Assembly: GCF_026151205.1 (NCBI RefSeq) | Contig: NC_087077.1 | Coordinates: 14,170,983-14,234,982, forward strand | Direction: 5' to 3' | From: Bolinopsis microptera | Lineage: Eukaryota; Ctenophora; Tentaculata; Lobata; Bolinopsidae | DNA: 64,000 nt | Part shown: positions 1 through 12,700 of the stretch, one piece after another | Layout of the letters: each line of letters starts with the position of its first letter | Position numbering within the stretch: the stretch's first letter is position 1 | Position numbers and translations under genes: made by a program | Notes under the pieces: model-generated | Told to the model about the DNA's origin: nothing | Seen by the model: the letters and a program-made list of their open reading frames with translations, nothing else | The model's database searches: none

Positions 1-796
1 CCACTATATGAAAAGACCAGATCGCCACTTTATATTCTTATTCCTTGGTTAGTAAATTATACTTATAGTGATTCTAGTTCGTAAGTTATCTAGAAGTAGG
101 AAATTAATACCTATATTCCGTATAATTAGTGTGGTCTATTAAATTTGTATTGATATATGATCTCTTCACAGAGAGAGAGAGAGAACCGGAACAGCGACCT
201 CGTGAATCATCCTATTTAATCGCTTCACCCTCGCCACATTCGCTACTACTTCAATTATTGGGGTAAATGGACATTAAGACTAAGTTATGAGATATGAGAG
301 TTAAATTAATATTGTAGTCCTATTTAACCCAATTATTTTACAACCCTTTATTAATTTGTTTTAATTGGTTATCTTCCAGATATAAATTCACCTTAAATTC
401 TGAAATCCATAATTACAAAAGAAATTACTGTCCTAAAAATGTATCTGTACAAAGAGAGTTTGGGTTTGAACTGTGCCCCGAGTAAGTCTCAAACCGGGAG
501 GTATTCCATAATATCGGAACCTGAATTTCCATACTCTAGTTAAAAGGAGCCCATTATACGTAGTTAAATTAATATCATCACAATTTAATGAAATATAATA
601 AATAAATAATCTCTAGAAGTCATGGAAAATTGGAGTATTAAATAGGCCGTTAAGTAAGTTGTCGTGCTGAAACCCGAGTACGCCTCTTAACAACTAGTAG
701 AATTTGTACCTGACATATTACATTTAGTTTAGCGACCTTCACATGTGGGTCAAACTTAGTATTTCTGAAAGTTTCGCCAAATTTCATTGATTTCAG
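1..796. other. AT-rich non-coding flank
   Basis: No convincing coding exon is seen in this stretch. It holds a short GA microsatellite near 170-183 and otherwise unremarkable AT-rich sequence. No copy of the terminal repeat expected for the neighbouring gypsy element was found here, which matters because its left-hand LTR should lie on this side. Confidence 0.5.
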
Positions 797-1170
797 AAGG
801 TGTGGCAGGGTGTAGGCCATACACTGAGTAACATCTGCTTATTTAGTCAAACATCTAGTGTGGCCTTGCCCATCAGCAGCCAGTCCGATACTTGGAAGCT
901 GGAGAAATGTCGACTCCAACAGTCCTACCAGCAGTCTTCTGATGACATGATAAGGGCGATTCAACCGCAAGTCAGGTCAGGGAGAGTTTGGAGACCAGAC
1001 AAGGAACTAGATTGTGCTGAGAGGGACTTAGTCTGTGAAGAGGTGAGAGGAATGGTCCAGCCGTACAGCAGGGCAGGGATTTGTTTTGGAGAATGGAAGA
1101 AACCGTGGAAGAAGATGAACGCCCGGGAACAACAAGCTGAGGTCCTTCAGAGAGTTAAAAGAAACCTCGA
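797..1170 (+). CDS. Candidate host exon of an unidentified gene, next to the gypsy element
   Basis: An open frame follows a good splice acceptor (gatttcag, ending at 796) and runs in frame to about 1225. The translation has ordinary protein composition, with no low complexity, and includes stretches such as KLEKCRLQQSYQQSSDDM and GEWKKPWKKMNAREQQAEV. I do not recognise the family. The last 60-70 bases overlap, in antisense, the end of the retrotransposon integrase frame, so the true exon probably ends near a GT between about 1140 and 1180, where transposon sequence begins. A possible partner exon in the same strand is 5827-5900. An alternative is that this is only a chance open frame beside the element. 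The family is unknown and the exon is uncertain. Confidence 0.3.
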
Positions 1171-2741
1171 GCATGAAAGGGAAGTTCAATGCGGCTCTCT
1201 TGAGATGCAGTCTGTTGGTTACTAGTCACAGCTGGCGCTCCTTCTCTACTTGGACCCGGCTGCTGCTGAACTGTTATCACAGGTTGTTCAATATTCCTCG
1301 GCTCAGTGTTTCTTTCTGGTATCTCAATTTGCTGCTTCTGTAACTCGATTACTGGCACTAACCGTTTCTTCATCGCATCTACATGTTTCTTTATGATCCT
1401 GCCCTTGTAGTTCACATCATACCACAGTGATTCTCCGTGTCTTTTTTCAATCGTTGCTGGTTCGTACTCTTTCCGAGTGTCCGGTCGAACCCATATTGTT
1501 TGTTTCTCCTCAAATACACGTTCGTTTCTTTTACTGTCAACAACTTTTTGTTCATTATCAACATCCAGTCGTTCCGCTTCCATCTGATCACTGGGTCTGA
1601 GGTGATGTAACTTAGATCGTAAAGTTCGTCCGTACATCATTACTGCTGGTGGTTGCTTAGTTACAGAGTGTGGAGTATTCCTATATGCCATTAGGAAGTT
1701 AGCGAGATTTAAATCTAAATCCTTAGACTTTTCGTACATCTTTTTCATCGCTGACTTAAAACTCTGGACAAACCGTTCGCAGCTTCCGTTACTCCTCGGG
1801 GAGTATGATGGGCACAAAACATGTCTTATCTGATTCTTCTTTAGGAAGTTCTTGAATTCTTCACTGATAAATTGCGGTCCGTTATCGCTGACTAGAACCC
1901 AAGGTACCCCTGTTCTTGAAAATACTCTTCTCATTGCTTTTATCGTAGCTGGCGCAGTAGTGTTATGAGACATCTTGATAACTTCCGGCCATTTTGAGTA
2001 AGTATCGTACATCAGTAACCAATAGTTATTTTGGAATTCTCCAGCGAAGTCCACATGTACTCGTTGCCAGGGTCTTGTTGATTTAACCCAGGGATGGTCG
2101 ATGACTTTTGGTAACTTTTTCCCGTGTTTTTGGCAGGATGCACATGCTTTAACTAAAATCTCTATATCTTGGTCTATTCCTGGCCACCACACATAGCTTC
2201 TAGCCAGGCTTTTCATTCCAGTCATCCCTACATGTGTAAGGTGTAGCATCTTAAGAACCTCTGCTCTTAGTTTATGTGGAATGATTACACGATTTCCCCA
2301 TGTGATACATCTTTTTTCAGTCGTGAGTTGGTTCTTTCTATCGTACATGGCTTTCATCTCCTTGTGATCTTTGTCTATCTTTTCCGGCCAGCCATCTACA
2401 ATGTACATCGCTATCTTGCTCAGAATAATGTCTTTGGATGTCTCCCGGGCAACTTCTTTTGCATCTATCAGTGCGTCCTCCATGGTCAAAGAAAATGCCT
2501 CTTCACATTCGTTTGGCTCGTCCACATGAATGACTTTTTTCGGGAATCTGGACATTACATCAGCATTAGCATGCTCTTTTGTATTTCTGTATACTATGTT
2601 ATAATCGTAATTTTGTAACAGCAGTGCATATCTGGATAATCTGTTCGCCGTCATCTCTGGAATGCCTCTCTTAGGTCCAAATATATGTACTAACGGTTGG
2701 TGATCCGTCACTAGTTCAAAGTGTCTTCCATACAGATACAT
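1155..2741 (-). pseudogene. pol: gypsy pol, C-terminal part: RNase H end and integrase
   Basis: Frame of about 528 residues. It starts inside RNase H (motif near LVTDHQPL), continues with the integrase zinc-binding region (HLTHVGMTGM followed by CASCQKHG) and the DDE catalytic core: first Asp in VHVDFAG, second Asp in VSDNGPQF, Glu in NGSCERF, with a spacing typical of retroviral-type integrases. The C-terminal portion is Gln/Pro-rich. It lacks its own start because it is the out-of-frame continuation of the upstream frame. The final residues may already be host DNA read in antisense. The catalytic residues are present, but the split frame makes the copy non-functional as it stands. Confidence 0.85.
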
Positions 2742-2862
2742 ATGAAACCTTTTTATAGCCCAGACTATCCCTAAAGCTTCTTTGTCAATCTGGCTATATT
2801 TTTTCTCAGCATTCGATAATGTCCTTGAAATAAATTCAACCGGACGTTCATTTGTTCCATCA

Positions 2863-5700
2863 TCATCTGTGTGACAATACAGCTCCCAAACCCACGCTGC
2901 TTGCGTCTGTATCCAGCTTCAAACGTTTCAGCGGGTTGTAGAACGTCAATACTCTGTCAGAACAAAGTAATTTCTTTAATTCTTCGAAGGCTTTCTGTTC
3001 AGTCTTTGTCCATCGCCATTCAACTTCAGTCTTTCTCAACTCATCCAATGGAGCGATTATTGTCGACAAATCTGGTAGATACTTGCGATAATACCCAACT
3101 GCTCCCAGAAATGCTACTAAATTTTTCACATTTTCAGGTGCCTGTACTTTTAACAGATCGTCTATCTTGCTGTTGACTGGTGACATACCATGCTTGTTCA
3201 CCTTGTGTCCTAGATAAATCACTTCTTCATGCATCAGCTTAGATTTATTCAGTCTGCATCTGAAACCGTTTGCTTCCAGTCTTCTCACAACTTTATTCAG
3301 ATTATCTAAGTGCTCTTTGTCGTTCTTTCCTGATATTAAAATGTCGTCTATCCTACAGCAAACCATAGGTATACCCCGTAGTACATTGTCCATCAGATTC
3401 TGAAAGATTGCTGCGCTGCTATTTATTCCATACGGTAAGCGCGTCCACACATACTGTCCCATATGCGTATTCATTGTCGTGATGAGTTGATCTTCTGTTG
3501 ATAGCTCCACGTTATTGTACGCTTGTTTTATGTCTATGACTGAGAACTTTTCTCCTCCCGAAACGCTTGCAAAACATTCTTCTGTAGTTGGTAACGGGTG
3601 ATGTTTCATTTCCAATAGTTTGTTGACTGCTTTAAAGTCTCCACATATTCTCACACCGTCTCCTTTTTTCACTGGCATAACTGGAGTTCCCCATGGGCTC
3701 TCTTTGACTTTCTTCAAAATTCCTTGTTTCACCATGTTGTCTAACTCCTTTTCCAGTAAGTCTTTAATAGCAAAAGGTACTGCTCTTGATTTCTGCGTGA
3801 CAGGTCTGCTTCCCTCCTTCAATTGGAGTTGCACTTTATAGTTCTTTACCAGACCTAACTCATCTTTGAAGATGTCACTAGACATTATCTCTTGTACTGT
3901 CCGTATCTTTGTTGGTGTTCCAGGATCTGTTTCATCGTCCACACTAACAAAATTTCTCAACTGATGTGTTCTAGGAGCAGTCTCTTCGTCCTCACATCGT
4001 TGTCCAGTTTTAAACTTTCTCTTGGCGGTATCTGTCACTGATTCTGATTCCATAACTCCCAACACGTTCACTGTTCGTACTCCTTCTTGAGTCCCAGGAA
4101 ATTCTCCTTCGTGTGCGCTACAGTTTCCATCAGTTCTCTCCAGTTCAACCTCTTTTGTTGGTCTCTGTCCAACTTCTGCTGTTTGGCCCTGTGTTCTCGT
4201 TACTAACTTTTCTAACCAGTTTTCACCACAAAACTCTGTAATCCAAGAGCGTCCAAACAGTGCTGGAAAGTGATTATCCACCACATACAGTTCCAACCCT
4301 TTCACAATCTGGTTGTTTATCGCCACTTCCACAACTGCTTTACCGCATACCTGCTGGTATTGACCATTCGCCACACGCAGTTGCCTATCACTACTTCTCA
4401 ACTTAAACTCCACACCAGCTTTCTTCAGCATCTCTCTACTGCACACAGATACACTTGATCCACTGTCAAACTCCATCAGACACTCTCGGCGATTGATCCA
4501 AACCTTGATCAGGGGTCTAGAATCACGCAAAAAGTTCACGTTATCGAAGTAAACAGTGTTATCATGCAAAAACCTGTTATCATGCAAAATAATGTTATTG
4601 TCATGCAAATCAACATGCGAATCATCATGCAAATTACTACCATACAGAACACTATTATCATCATCCTGAATTTTAGAATCATCAATACTTGTCAGGTTGT
4701 TGCCCAAATTTGAAGATTTTTGAAACAAAACATTTAACTGGTCATCTAAACTTACGGATTTCTCCGACAATTCACAATAGTAAATATTTCGACTCACAAA
4801 CTGTTCTGTGTCCTGGTTTGAATCGCTGTTTGAATCGCTGTTGTTGCAGTCTGTTGATACATGATGTGTAGATTTACCACTCTGTTTCCAGGACTTGCGT
4901 TTCGTCTTCTTACGGCAGTCCTTAGCAGTATGATACAATTCACCACAGTTGAAACATTTAGTATAGCAGTCCTTGGTTGCATGCGATTTGAGTTTGCATT
5001 TATTGCATCTTGTCTCCTGATTGGAACTTCCCTGTGAAGATTTCCCTTGAGACTTCTTGCTGATCTGTACCTTATGTACAGTTTGCTGGGAGTTTTTAAT
5101 CATTGCAGCCTCTGATTTAGATCTGTCCATTGTCACCACTTTTCTATACGCTCTCTCTAGTGTCAGTTGTTCGAAATCCTCCTCCAATAGCAACTCCTGT
5201 GCTTCTGAGTTAACAATTCCCATTATAAATTGATCTAACATTGAACTGCCGAAGTCTGTAAACTTGCATTTGACTGCCAGTTTTTTTAACCTCGCAACAA
5301 AGTCTGCTGTTTTCTCCGACTGCTTTTGGTGGCATTTGTAGAATCTGAATCGCTCTGCCAAAACAGTCGGTTTCGGGACCATGTGATTTATGAGAATTGT
5401 CTTCATCTCGAAATATGTAAGTTCGTTGACGTCATTTGGAGATGCTAAAGACGTAAGTAGGGAAAAGATTTCTGGATCAATGCTCGTTAAGAAGTGAGGT
5501 TTGATCGTTTGACATAGCTGATTATATTCCGCTAACAGTTGTGCATGCGCGGTTCGTTGCGCTTCATTCGGATTCTCTACTAACGGTTCCGGTTCAACCG
5601 GATAGGATTTTTGGGACTTGAGAAACCATGTGTACTGCTCGAACCAGTCTTCCGGCGCGCTGACTGTAGCGGTCAGAGGATAGGGGTAGGATTTTGTCAT
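2863..5700 (-). pseudogene. gag-pol: gypsy gag-pol, N-terminal part: Gag, protease, reverse transcriptase, RNase H start
   Basis: Open frame of about 945 residues from the first ATG (5698-5700), two bases downstream of the primer binding site. The track-style extension to 5712 would need a TTG start. Domains in order: Gag capsid-like region (residues about 1-200), two CX2CX4HX4C zinc knuckles (about 229-262), aspartic protease with a DSGSS active site (about 410), reverse transcriptase with the catalytic pair in RIDDILI (about 787, where Tyr or Leu is more usual than Arg two residues before the Asp pair), and the start of RNase H with DTDASS (about 933). It then meets a stop; the homologous reading resumes one base out of frame, so a 1-nt insertion or 2-nt deletion near 2870 has broken it. 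Confidence 0.87.
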
Positions 5701-5701
5701 A

Positions 5702-5711
5702 CTCGTCGCCA
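5702..5711 (-). promoter_or_regulatory. gypsy primer binding site
   Basis: The minus strand reads TGGCGACGAG one base inside the presumed LTR end (...CATAACA). This is complementary to the 3' end expected of a tRNA-Ser primer, as known for Mag-type elements, and fixes the 5' LTR boundary at 5713. Confidence 0.6.
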
Positions 5712-5712
5712 A

Positions 5713-5820
5713 TGTTATGGACCAATGAAATAGACTGTCTTGCTAGACCTCTAAATAGAGGCTGAAATAGATTGATTAGTAATAAGAAATATACATCGTC
5801 ATATTATAATCAATAATACA
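5713..5820 (-). repeat. Presumed 5' LTR of the gypsy element
   Basis: The right edge of the element starts TG (5713) in window orientation and could end in CA at 5820, giving about 108 bp, a length in keeping with the short LTRs of Mag-like elements. No second copy exists in the window, so the outer boundary is inferred only from the terminal dinucleotides. Confidence 0.35.
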
Positions 5821-6631
5821 TTACAGGGTCAGTGGAGGGAAGAGGTTATGAAGACGGACATGAGCTGGCACACACTCTTTAAGTATGGTGATTCGCTCAC
5901 AGGTTTTATGCTCAGTGCGACTTATGGTACTGTGGTCACACCAAATTGATTTCTTCAAATAATCCAAATACAGGCAGCGATTTAGTCAACTTAAGTTTAT
6001 CATTTATGTAATTGAACATTAAAAATGATTCCTTCATAGAATTTTGCATTTTTCATTATCTCGAGGGTATAAAATTGTCAATTGAGAAACACGTCAAATC
6101 TAAACAAATAAGTTCATTAAAATAGCTATCAATCAGTAAATGAACGAACCTGTACATCTAGAAGATATGATGTAGGTCCACACTTGTAACTTGTCAGACC
6201 GGTTGTTGTACAGCTTCCTGTTCAGCCTGAAAACACATTTCTGTTACCATGACAATGTTACCATTACAAGATACCCGTGATGAGGAGTGTCATGACGTTA
6301 CGTCACTGATAAAGTTAATACACCTCCTCCCCACTAATAGTGCACTAACCTGGAAATGAGGGAGTAGTGAGGACCAGCGTCAGTAACTATAAAAAAAGCC
6401 CCCTATCATGATACTTTAGTTTCTCATGCAGGATTAAAAAATAGTAGTTGAACCCAACTTACACCAGATAAGATATGACTCAGTCACTTTATCTACATTA
6501 CCTGGCAGACGTAACAGCCGAAGTGCCGAACTTATAGACCACAAAGTCTTGAGGGGAGAGGTCGTTAAGATCAACAGGTATTAGCTCAGTATCAAAATCG
6601 TGTTCAGAGTTCAATTTTGAGATATACCCTA
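5821..6631 (-). CDS. Exons of an unidentified gene (two good, one doubtful)
   Basis: Exon 6502-6631 follows acceptor ccctcag and ends at donor GTAATG; exon 6150-6226 follows acceptor ttttcag and ends at donor GTTCG. The phases agree (AG|G), giving a continuous peptide containing LSPQDFVVYKFGTSAVTSAR and then LYNNRSDKLQVWTYIISSRC, which reads like a genuine folded domain. A possible terminal exon 5821-5929 ends in TAA but needs an alternative donor at 6145/6146 to keep frame, and the opposite strand there also has an exon-like frame (5827-5900, flanked by ttacag and a GT). I do not recognise the family. Upstream exons would lie beyond the satellite array, so the array would sit in an intron of this gene. 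Confidence 0.4.
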
Positions 6632-6770
6632 CTGAGGGTGAAAGTTTGGTTACCAAGTGAGATGACACAGTCAGTTACTTAGATACCGTGGTTACTAAAT
6701 GACGGCAAATCAGTGACTGTAGGGACGGAATTGTATAATAATTGCCAGAATTATGTCAAATAAGAAATAA

Positions 6771-9700
6771 GTGCCAAGAGTCAGTTTTGTGGGTTATCTT
6801 ACTGGCTGTAAAGGGGTTTTAAAAAGTGTAAATGGTTGAATAAGTGTTACTGGCTTTAACTTAGGGGTTTTAAATAGTTTAAATGGTTGGATAAGTGTAA
6901 AACACATTATTTGGCCGTTTGAGATCCTGAAATTAGTGCCAGGAGTCAGTTTTGTGGATTATATTGTTATCTTACTGGCTGTAAAGGGGTTTTAAAAAGT
7001 GTAAATGGTTGAATAAGTGTAAAACACATTATTTGGCCGTACGAGATCCTGAAATTAGTGCCAGGAGTCAGTTTTGTGGGTTATCTTACTGGCTGTAAAG
7101 GGGTTTTAAAAAGTGTAAATGGTTGAATAAGTGTAAAACACATTATTTGGCCGTACGAGATCCTGAAATTAGTGCCAGGAGTCAGTTTTGTGGGTTATCT
7201 TACTGGCTGTAAAGGGGTTTTAAAAAGTGTAAATGGTTGAATAAGTGTAAAACACATTATTTGGCCATACGAGATCCTGAAATTAGTGCCAGGAGTCAGT
7301 TTTGTGGGTTATCTTACTGGCTTTAAAGGGGTTTTAAAAAGTGTAAATGGTTGAATAAGTGTAAAACACATTATTTGGCCGTACGAGATCCTGAAATTAG
7401 TGCCAGGAGTCAGTTTTGTGGGTTATCTTACTGGCTGTAAAGGGGTTTTAAAAAGTGTAAATGGTTGAATAAGTGTAAAACACATTATTTGGCCGTACGA
7501 GATCCTGAAATTAGTGCCAGGAGTCAGTTTTGTGGGTTATCTTACTGGCTTTAAAGGGGTTTTAAAAAGTGTAAATGGTTGAATAAGTGTAAAACACATT
7601 ATTTGGCCGTACGAGATCCTGAAATTAGTGCCAGGAGTCAGTTTTGTGGGTTATCTTACTGGCTGTAAAGGGGTTTTAAAAAGTGTAAATGGTTGAATAA
7701 GTGTAAAACACATTATTTGGCCGTACGAGATCCTGAAATTAGTGCCAGGAGTCAGTTTTGTGGATTATATTGTTATCTTACTGGCTGTAAAGGGGTTTTA
7801 AAAAGTGTAAATGGTTGAATAAGTGTAAAACACATTATTTGGCCGTACGAGATCCTGAAATTAGTGCCAGGAGTCAGTTTTGTGGGTTATCTTACTGGCT
7901 GTAAAGGGGTTTTAAAAAGTGTAAATGGTTGAATAAGTGTAAAACACATTATTTGGCCGTACGAGATCCTGAAATTAGTGCCAGGAGTCAGTTTTGTGGG
8001 TTATCTTACTGGCTGTAAAGGGGTTTTAAAAAGTGTAAATGGTTGAATAAGTGTAAAACACATTATTTGGCCATACGAGATCCTGAAATTAGTGCCAGGA
8101 GTCAGTTTTGTGGGTTATCTTACTGGCTTTAAAGGGGTTTTAAAAAGTGTAAATGGTTGAATAAGTGTAAAACACATTATTTGGCCGTACGAGATCCTGA
8201 AATTAGTGCCAGGAGTCAGTTTTGTGGGTTATCTTACTGGCTGTAAAGGGGTTTTAAAAAGTGTAAATGGTTGAATAAGTGTAAAACACATTATTTGGCC
8301 GTACGAGATCCTGAAATTAGTGCCAGGAGTCAGTTTTGTGGGTTATCTTACTGGCTTTAAAGGGGTTTTAAAAAGTGTAAATGGTTGAATAAGTGTAAAA
8401 CACATTATTTGGCCGTACGAGATCCTGAAATTAGTGCCAGGAGTCAGTTTTGTGGGTTATCTTACTGGCTGTAAAGGGGTTTTAAAAAGTGTAAATGGTT
8501 GAATAAGTGTAAAACACATTATTTGGCCGTACGAGATCCTGAAATTAGTGCCAGGAGTCAGTTTTGTGGGTTATCTTACTGGCTGTAAAGGGGTTTTAAA
8601 AAGTGTAAATGGTTGAATAAGTGTAAAACACATTATTTGGCCATACGAGATCCTGAAATTAGTGCCAGGAGTCAGTTTTGTGGGTTATCTTACTGGCTGT
8701 AAAGGGGTTTTAAAAAGTGTAAATGGTTGAATAAGTGTAAAACACATTATTTGGCCGTACGAGATCCTGAAATTAGTGCCAGGAGTCAGTTTTGTGGGTT
8801 ATCTTACTGGCTGTAAAGGGGTTTTAAAAAGTGTAAATGGTTGAATAAGTGTAAAACACATTATTTGGCCGTACGAGATCCTGAAATTAGTGCCAGGAGT
8901 CAGTTTTGTGGGTTATCTTACTGGCTTTAAAGGGGTTTTAAAAAGTGTAAATGGTTGAATAAGTGTAAAACACATTATTTGGCCGTACGAGATCCTGAAA
9001 TTAGTGCCAGGAGTCAGTTTTGTGGGTTATCTTACTGGCTGTAAAGGGGTTTTAAAAAGTGTAAATGGTTGAATAAGTGTAAAACACATTATTTGGCCGT
9101 ACGAGATCCTGAAATTAGTGCCAGGAGTCAGTTTTGTGGGTTATCTTACTGGCTGTAAAGGGGTTTTAAAAAGTGTAAATGGTTGAATAAGTGTAAAACA
9201 CATTATTTGGCCGTACGAGATCCTGAAATTAGTGCCAGGAGTCAGTTTTGTGGGTTATCTTACTGGCTGTAAAGGGGTTTTAAAAAGTGTAAATGGTTGA
9301 ATAAGTGTAAAACACATTATTTGGCCATACGAGATCCTGAAATTAGTGCCAGGAGTCAGTTTTGTGGGTTATCTTACTGGCTTTAAAGGGGTTTTAAAAA
9401 GTGTAAATGGTTGAATAAGTGTAAAACACATTATTTGGCCGTACGAGATCCTGAAATTAGTGCCAGGAGTCAGTTTTGTGGGTTATCTTACTGGCTGTAA
9501 AGGGGTTTTAAAAAGTGTAAATGGTTGAATAAGTGTAAAACACATTATTTGGCCGTACGAGATCCTGAAATTAGTGCCAGGAGTCAGTTTTGTGGGTTAT
9601 CTTACTGGCTTTAAAGGGGTTTTAAAAAGTGTAAATGGTTGAATAAGTGTAAAACACATTATTTGGCCGTACGAGATCCTGAAATTAGTGCCAGGAGTCA

Positions 9701-12700
9701 GTTTTGTGGGTTATCTTACTGGCTGTAAAGGGGTTTTAAAAAGTGTAAATGGTTGAATAAGTGTAAAACACATTATTTGGCCGTACGAGATCCTGAAATT
9801 AGTGCCAGGAGTCAGTTTTGTGGGTTATCTTACTGGCTGTAAAGGGGTTTTAAAAAGTGTAAATGGTTGAATAAGTGTAAAACACATTATTTGGCCATAC
9901 GAGATCCTGAAATTAGTGCCAGGAGTCAGTTTTGTGGGTTATCTTACTGGCTTTAAAGGGGTTTTAAAAAGTGTAAATGGTTGAATAAGTGTAAAACACA
10001 TTATTTGGCCGTACGAGATCCTGAAATTAGTGCCAGGAGTCAGTTTTGTGGGTTATCTTACTGGCTGTAAAGGGGTTTTAAAAAGTGTAAATGGTTGAAT
10101 AAGTGTAAAACACATTATTTGGCCGTACGAGATCCTGAAATTAGTGCCAGGAGTCAGTTTTGTGGGTTATCTTACTGGCTTTAAAGGGGTTTTAAAAAGT
10201 GTAAATGGTTGAATAAGTGTAAAACACATTATTTGGCCGTACGAGATCCTGAAATTAGTGCCAGGAGTCAGTTTTGTGGGTTATCTTACTGGCTGTAAAG
10301 GGGTTTTAAAAAGTGTAAATGGTTGAATAAGTGTAAAACACATTATTTGGCCGTACGAGATCCTGAAATTAGTGCCAGGAGTCAGTTTTGTGGGTTATCT
10401 TACTGGCTGTAAAGGGGTTTTAAAAAGTGTAAATGGTTGAATAAGTGTAAAACACATTATTTGGCCGTACGAGATCCTGAAATTAGTGCCAGGAGTCAGT
10501 TTTGTGGGTTATCTTACTGGCTGTAAAGGGGTTTTAAAAAGTGTAAATGGTTGAATAAGTGTAAAACACATTATTTGGCCATACGAGATCCTGAAATTAG
10601 TGCCAGGAGTCAGTTTTGTGGGTTATCTTACTGGCTTTAAAGGGGTTTTAAAAAGTGTAAATGGTTGAATAAGTGTAAAACACATTATTTGGCCGTACGA
10701 GATCCTGAAATTAGTGCCAGGAGTCAGTTTTGTGGGTTATCTTACTGGCTGTAAAGGGGTTTTAAAAAGTGTAAATGGTTGAATAAGTGTAAAACACATT
10801 ATTTGGCCGTACGAGATCCTGAAATTAGTGCCAGGAGTCAGTTTTGTGGGTTATCTTACTGGCTTTAAAGGGGTTTTAAAAAGTGTAAATGGTTGAATAA
10901 GTGTAAAACACATTATTTGGCCGTACGAGATCCTGAAATTAGTGCCAGGAGTCAGTTTTGTGGGTTATCTTACTGGCTGTAAAGGGGTTTTAAAAAGTGT
11001 AAATGGTTGAATAAGTGTAAAACACATTATTTGGCCGTACGAGATCCTGAAATTAGTGCCAGGAGTCAGTTTTGTGGGTTATCTTACTGGCTGTAAAGGG
11101 GTTTTAAAAAGTGTAAATGGTTGAATAAGTGTAAAACACATTATTTGGCCATACGAGATCCTGAAATTAGTGCCAGGAGTCAGTTTTGTGGGTTATCTTA
11201 CTGGCTTTAAAGGGGTTTTAAAAAGTGTAAATGGTTGAATAAGTGTAAAACACATTATTTGGCCGTACGAGATCCTGAAATTAGTGCCAGGAGTCAGTTT
11301 TGTGGGTTATCTTACTGGCTGTAAAGGGGTTTTAAAAAGTGTAAATGGTTGAATAAGTGTAAAACACATTATTTGGCCGTACGAGATCCTGAAATTAGTG
11401 CCAGGAGTCAGTTTTGTGGGTTATCTTACTGGCTTTAAAGGGGTTTTAAAAAGTGTAAATGGTTGAATAAGTGTAAAACACATTATTTGGCCGTACGAGA
11501 TCCTGAAATTAGTGCCAGGAGTCAGTTTTGTGGGTTATCTTACTGGCTGTAAAGGGGTTTTAAAAAGTGTAAATGGTTGAATAAGTGTAAAACACATTAT
11601 TTGGCCATACGAGATCCTGAAATTAGTGCCAGGAGTCAGTTTTGTGGGTTATCTTACTGGCTTTAAAGGGGTTTTAAAAAGTGTAAATGGTTGAATAAGT
11701 GTAAAACACATTATTTGGCCGTACGAGATCCTGAAATTAGTGCCAGGAGTCAGTTTTGTGGGTTATCTTACTGGCTTTAAAGGGGTTTTAAAAAGTGTAA
11801 ATGGTTGAATAAGTGTAAAACACATTATTTGGCCGTACGAGATCCTGAAATTAGTGCCAGGAGTCAGTTTTGTGGGTTATCTTACTGGCTGTAAAGGGGT
11901 TTTAAAAAGTGTAAATGGTTGAATAAGTGTAAAACACATTATTTGGCCGTACGAGATCCTGAAATTAGTGCCAGGAGTCAGTTTTGTGGGTTATCTTACT
12001 GGCTGTAAAGGGGTTTTAAAAAGTGTAAATGGTTGAATAAGTGTAAAACACATTATTTGGCCGTACGAGATCCTGAAATTAGTGCCAGGAGTCAGTTTTG
12101 TGGGTTATCTTACTGGCTGTAAAGGGGTTTTAAAAAGTGTAAATGGTTGAATAAGTGTAAAACACATTATTTGGCCGTACGAGATCCTGAAATTAGTGCC
12201 AGGAGTCAGTTTTGTGGGTTATCTTACTGGCTGTAAAGGGGTTTTAAAAAGTGTAAATGGTTGAATAAGTGTAAAACACATTATTTGGCCGTACGAGATC
12301 CTGAAATTAGTGCCAGGAGTCAGTTTTGTGGGTTATCTTACTGGCTGTAAAGGGGTTTTAAAAAGTGTAAATGGTTGAATAAGTGTAAAACACATTATTT
12401 GGCCATACGAGATCCTGAAATTAGTGCCAGGAGTCAGTTTTGTGGGTTATCTTACTGGCTTTAAAGGGGTTTTAAAAAGTGTAAATGGTTGAATAAGTGT
12501 AAAACACATTATTTGGCCGTACGAGATCCTGAAATTAGTGCCAGGAGTCAGTTTTGTGGGTTATCTTACTGGCTGTAAAGGGGTTTTAAAAAGTGTAAAT
12601 GGTTGAATAAGTGTAAAACACATTATTTGGCCGTACGAGATCCTGAAATTAGTGCCAGGAGTCAGTTTTGTGGGTTATCTTACTGGCTTTAAAGGGGTTT

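Larger units (their letters stand above)
1155..5820 (-). mobile_element. Ty3/gypsy LTR retrotransposon, Mag-like lineage, degenerate and 3' truncated
   Basis: The element reads right to left: probable LTR (5713 to about 5820), primer binding site (5702-5711), Gag-protease-RT-RNase H frame (2863-5700), then the rest of RNase H plus integrase (1155-2741). Domain order PR-RT-RH-INT identifies Ty3/gypsy. The primer site TGGCGACGAG matches the 3' end of a tRNA-Ser type primer, typical of Mag-like elements, which also have short LTRs. The copy is not intact: a frameshift splits pol near 2863-2870, and no second LTR or polypurine tract was found on the left, so the 3' end (element sense) appears lost at about 1155-1180. 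Target duplications cannot be judged. Confidence 0.85.
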
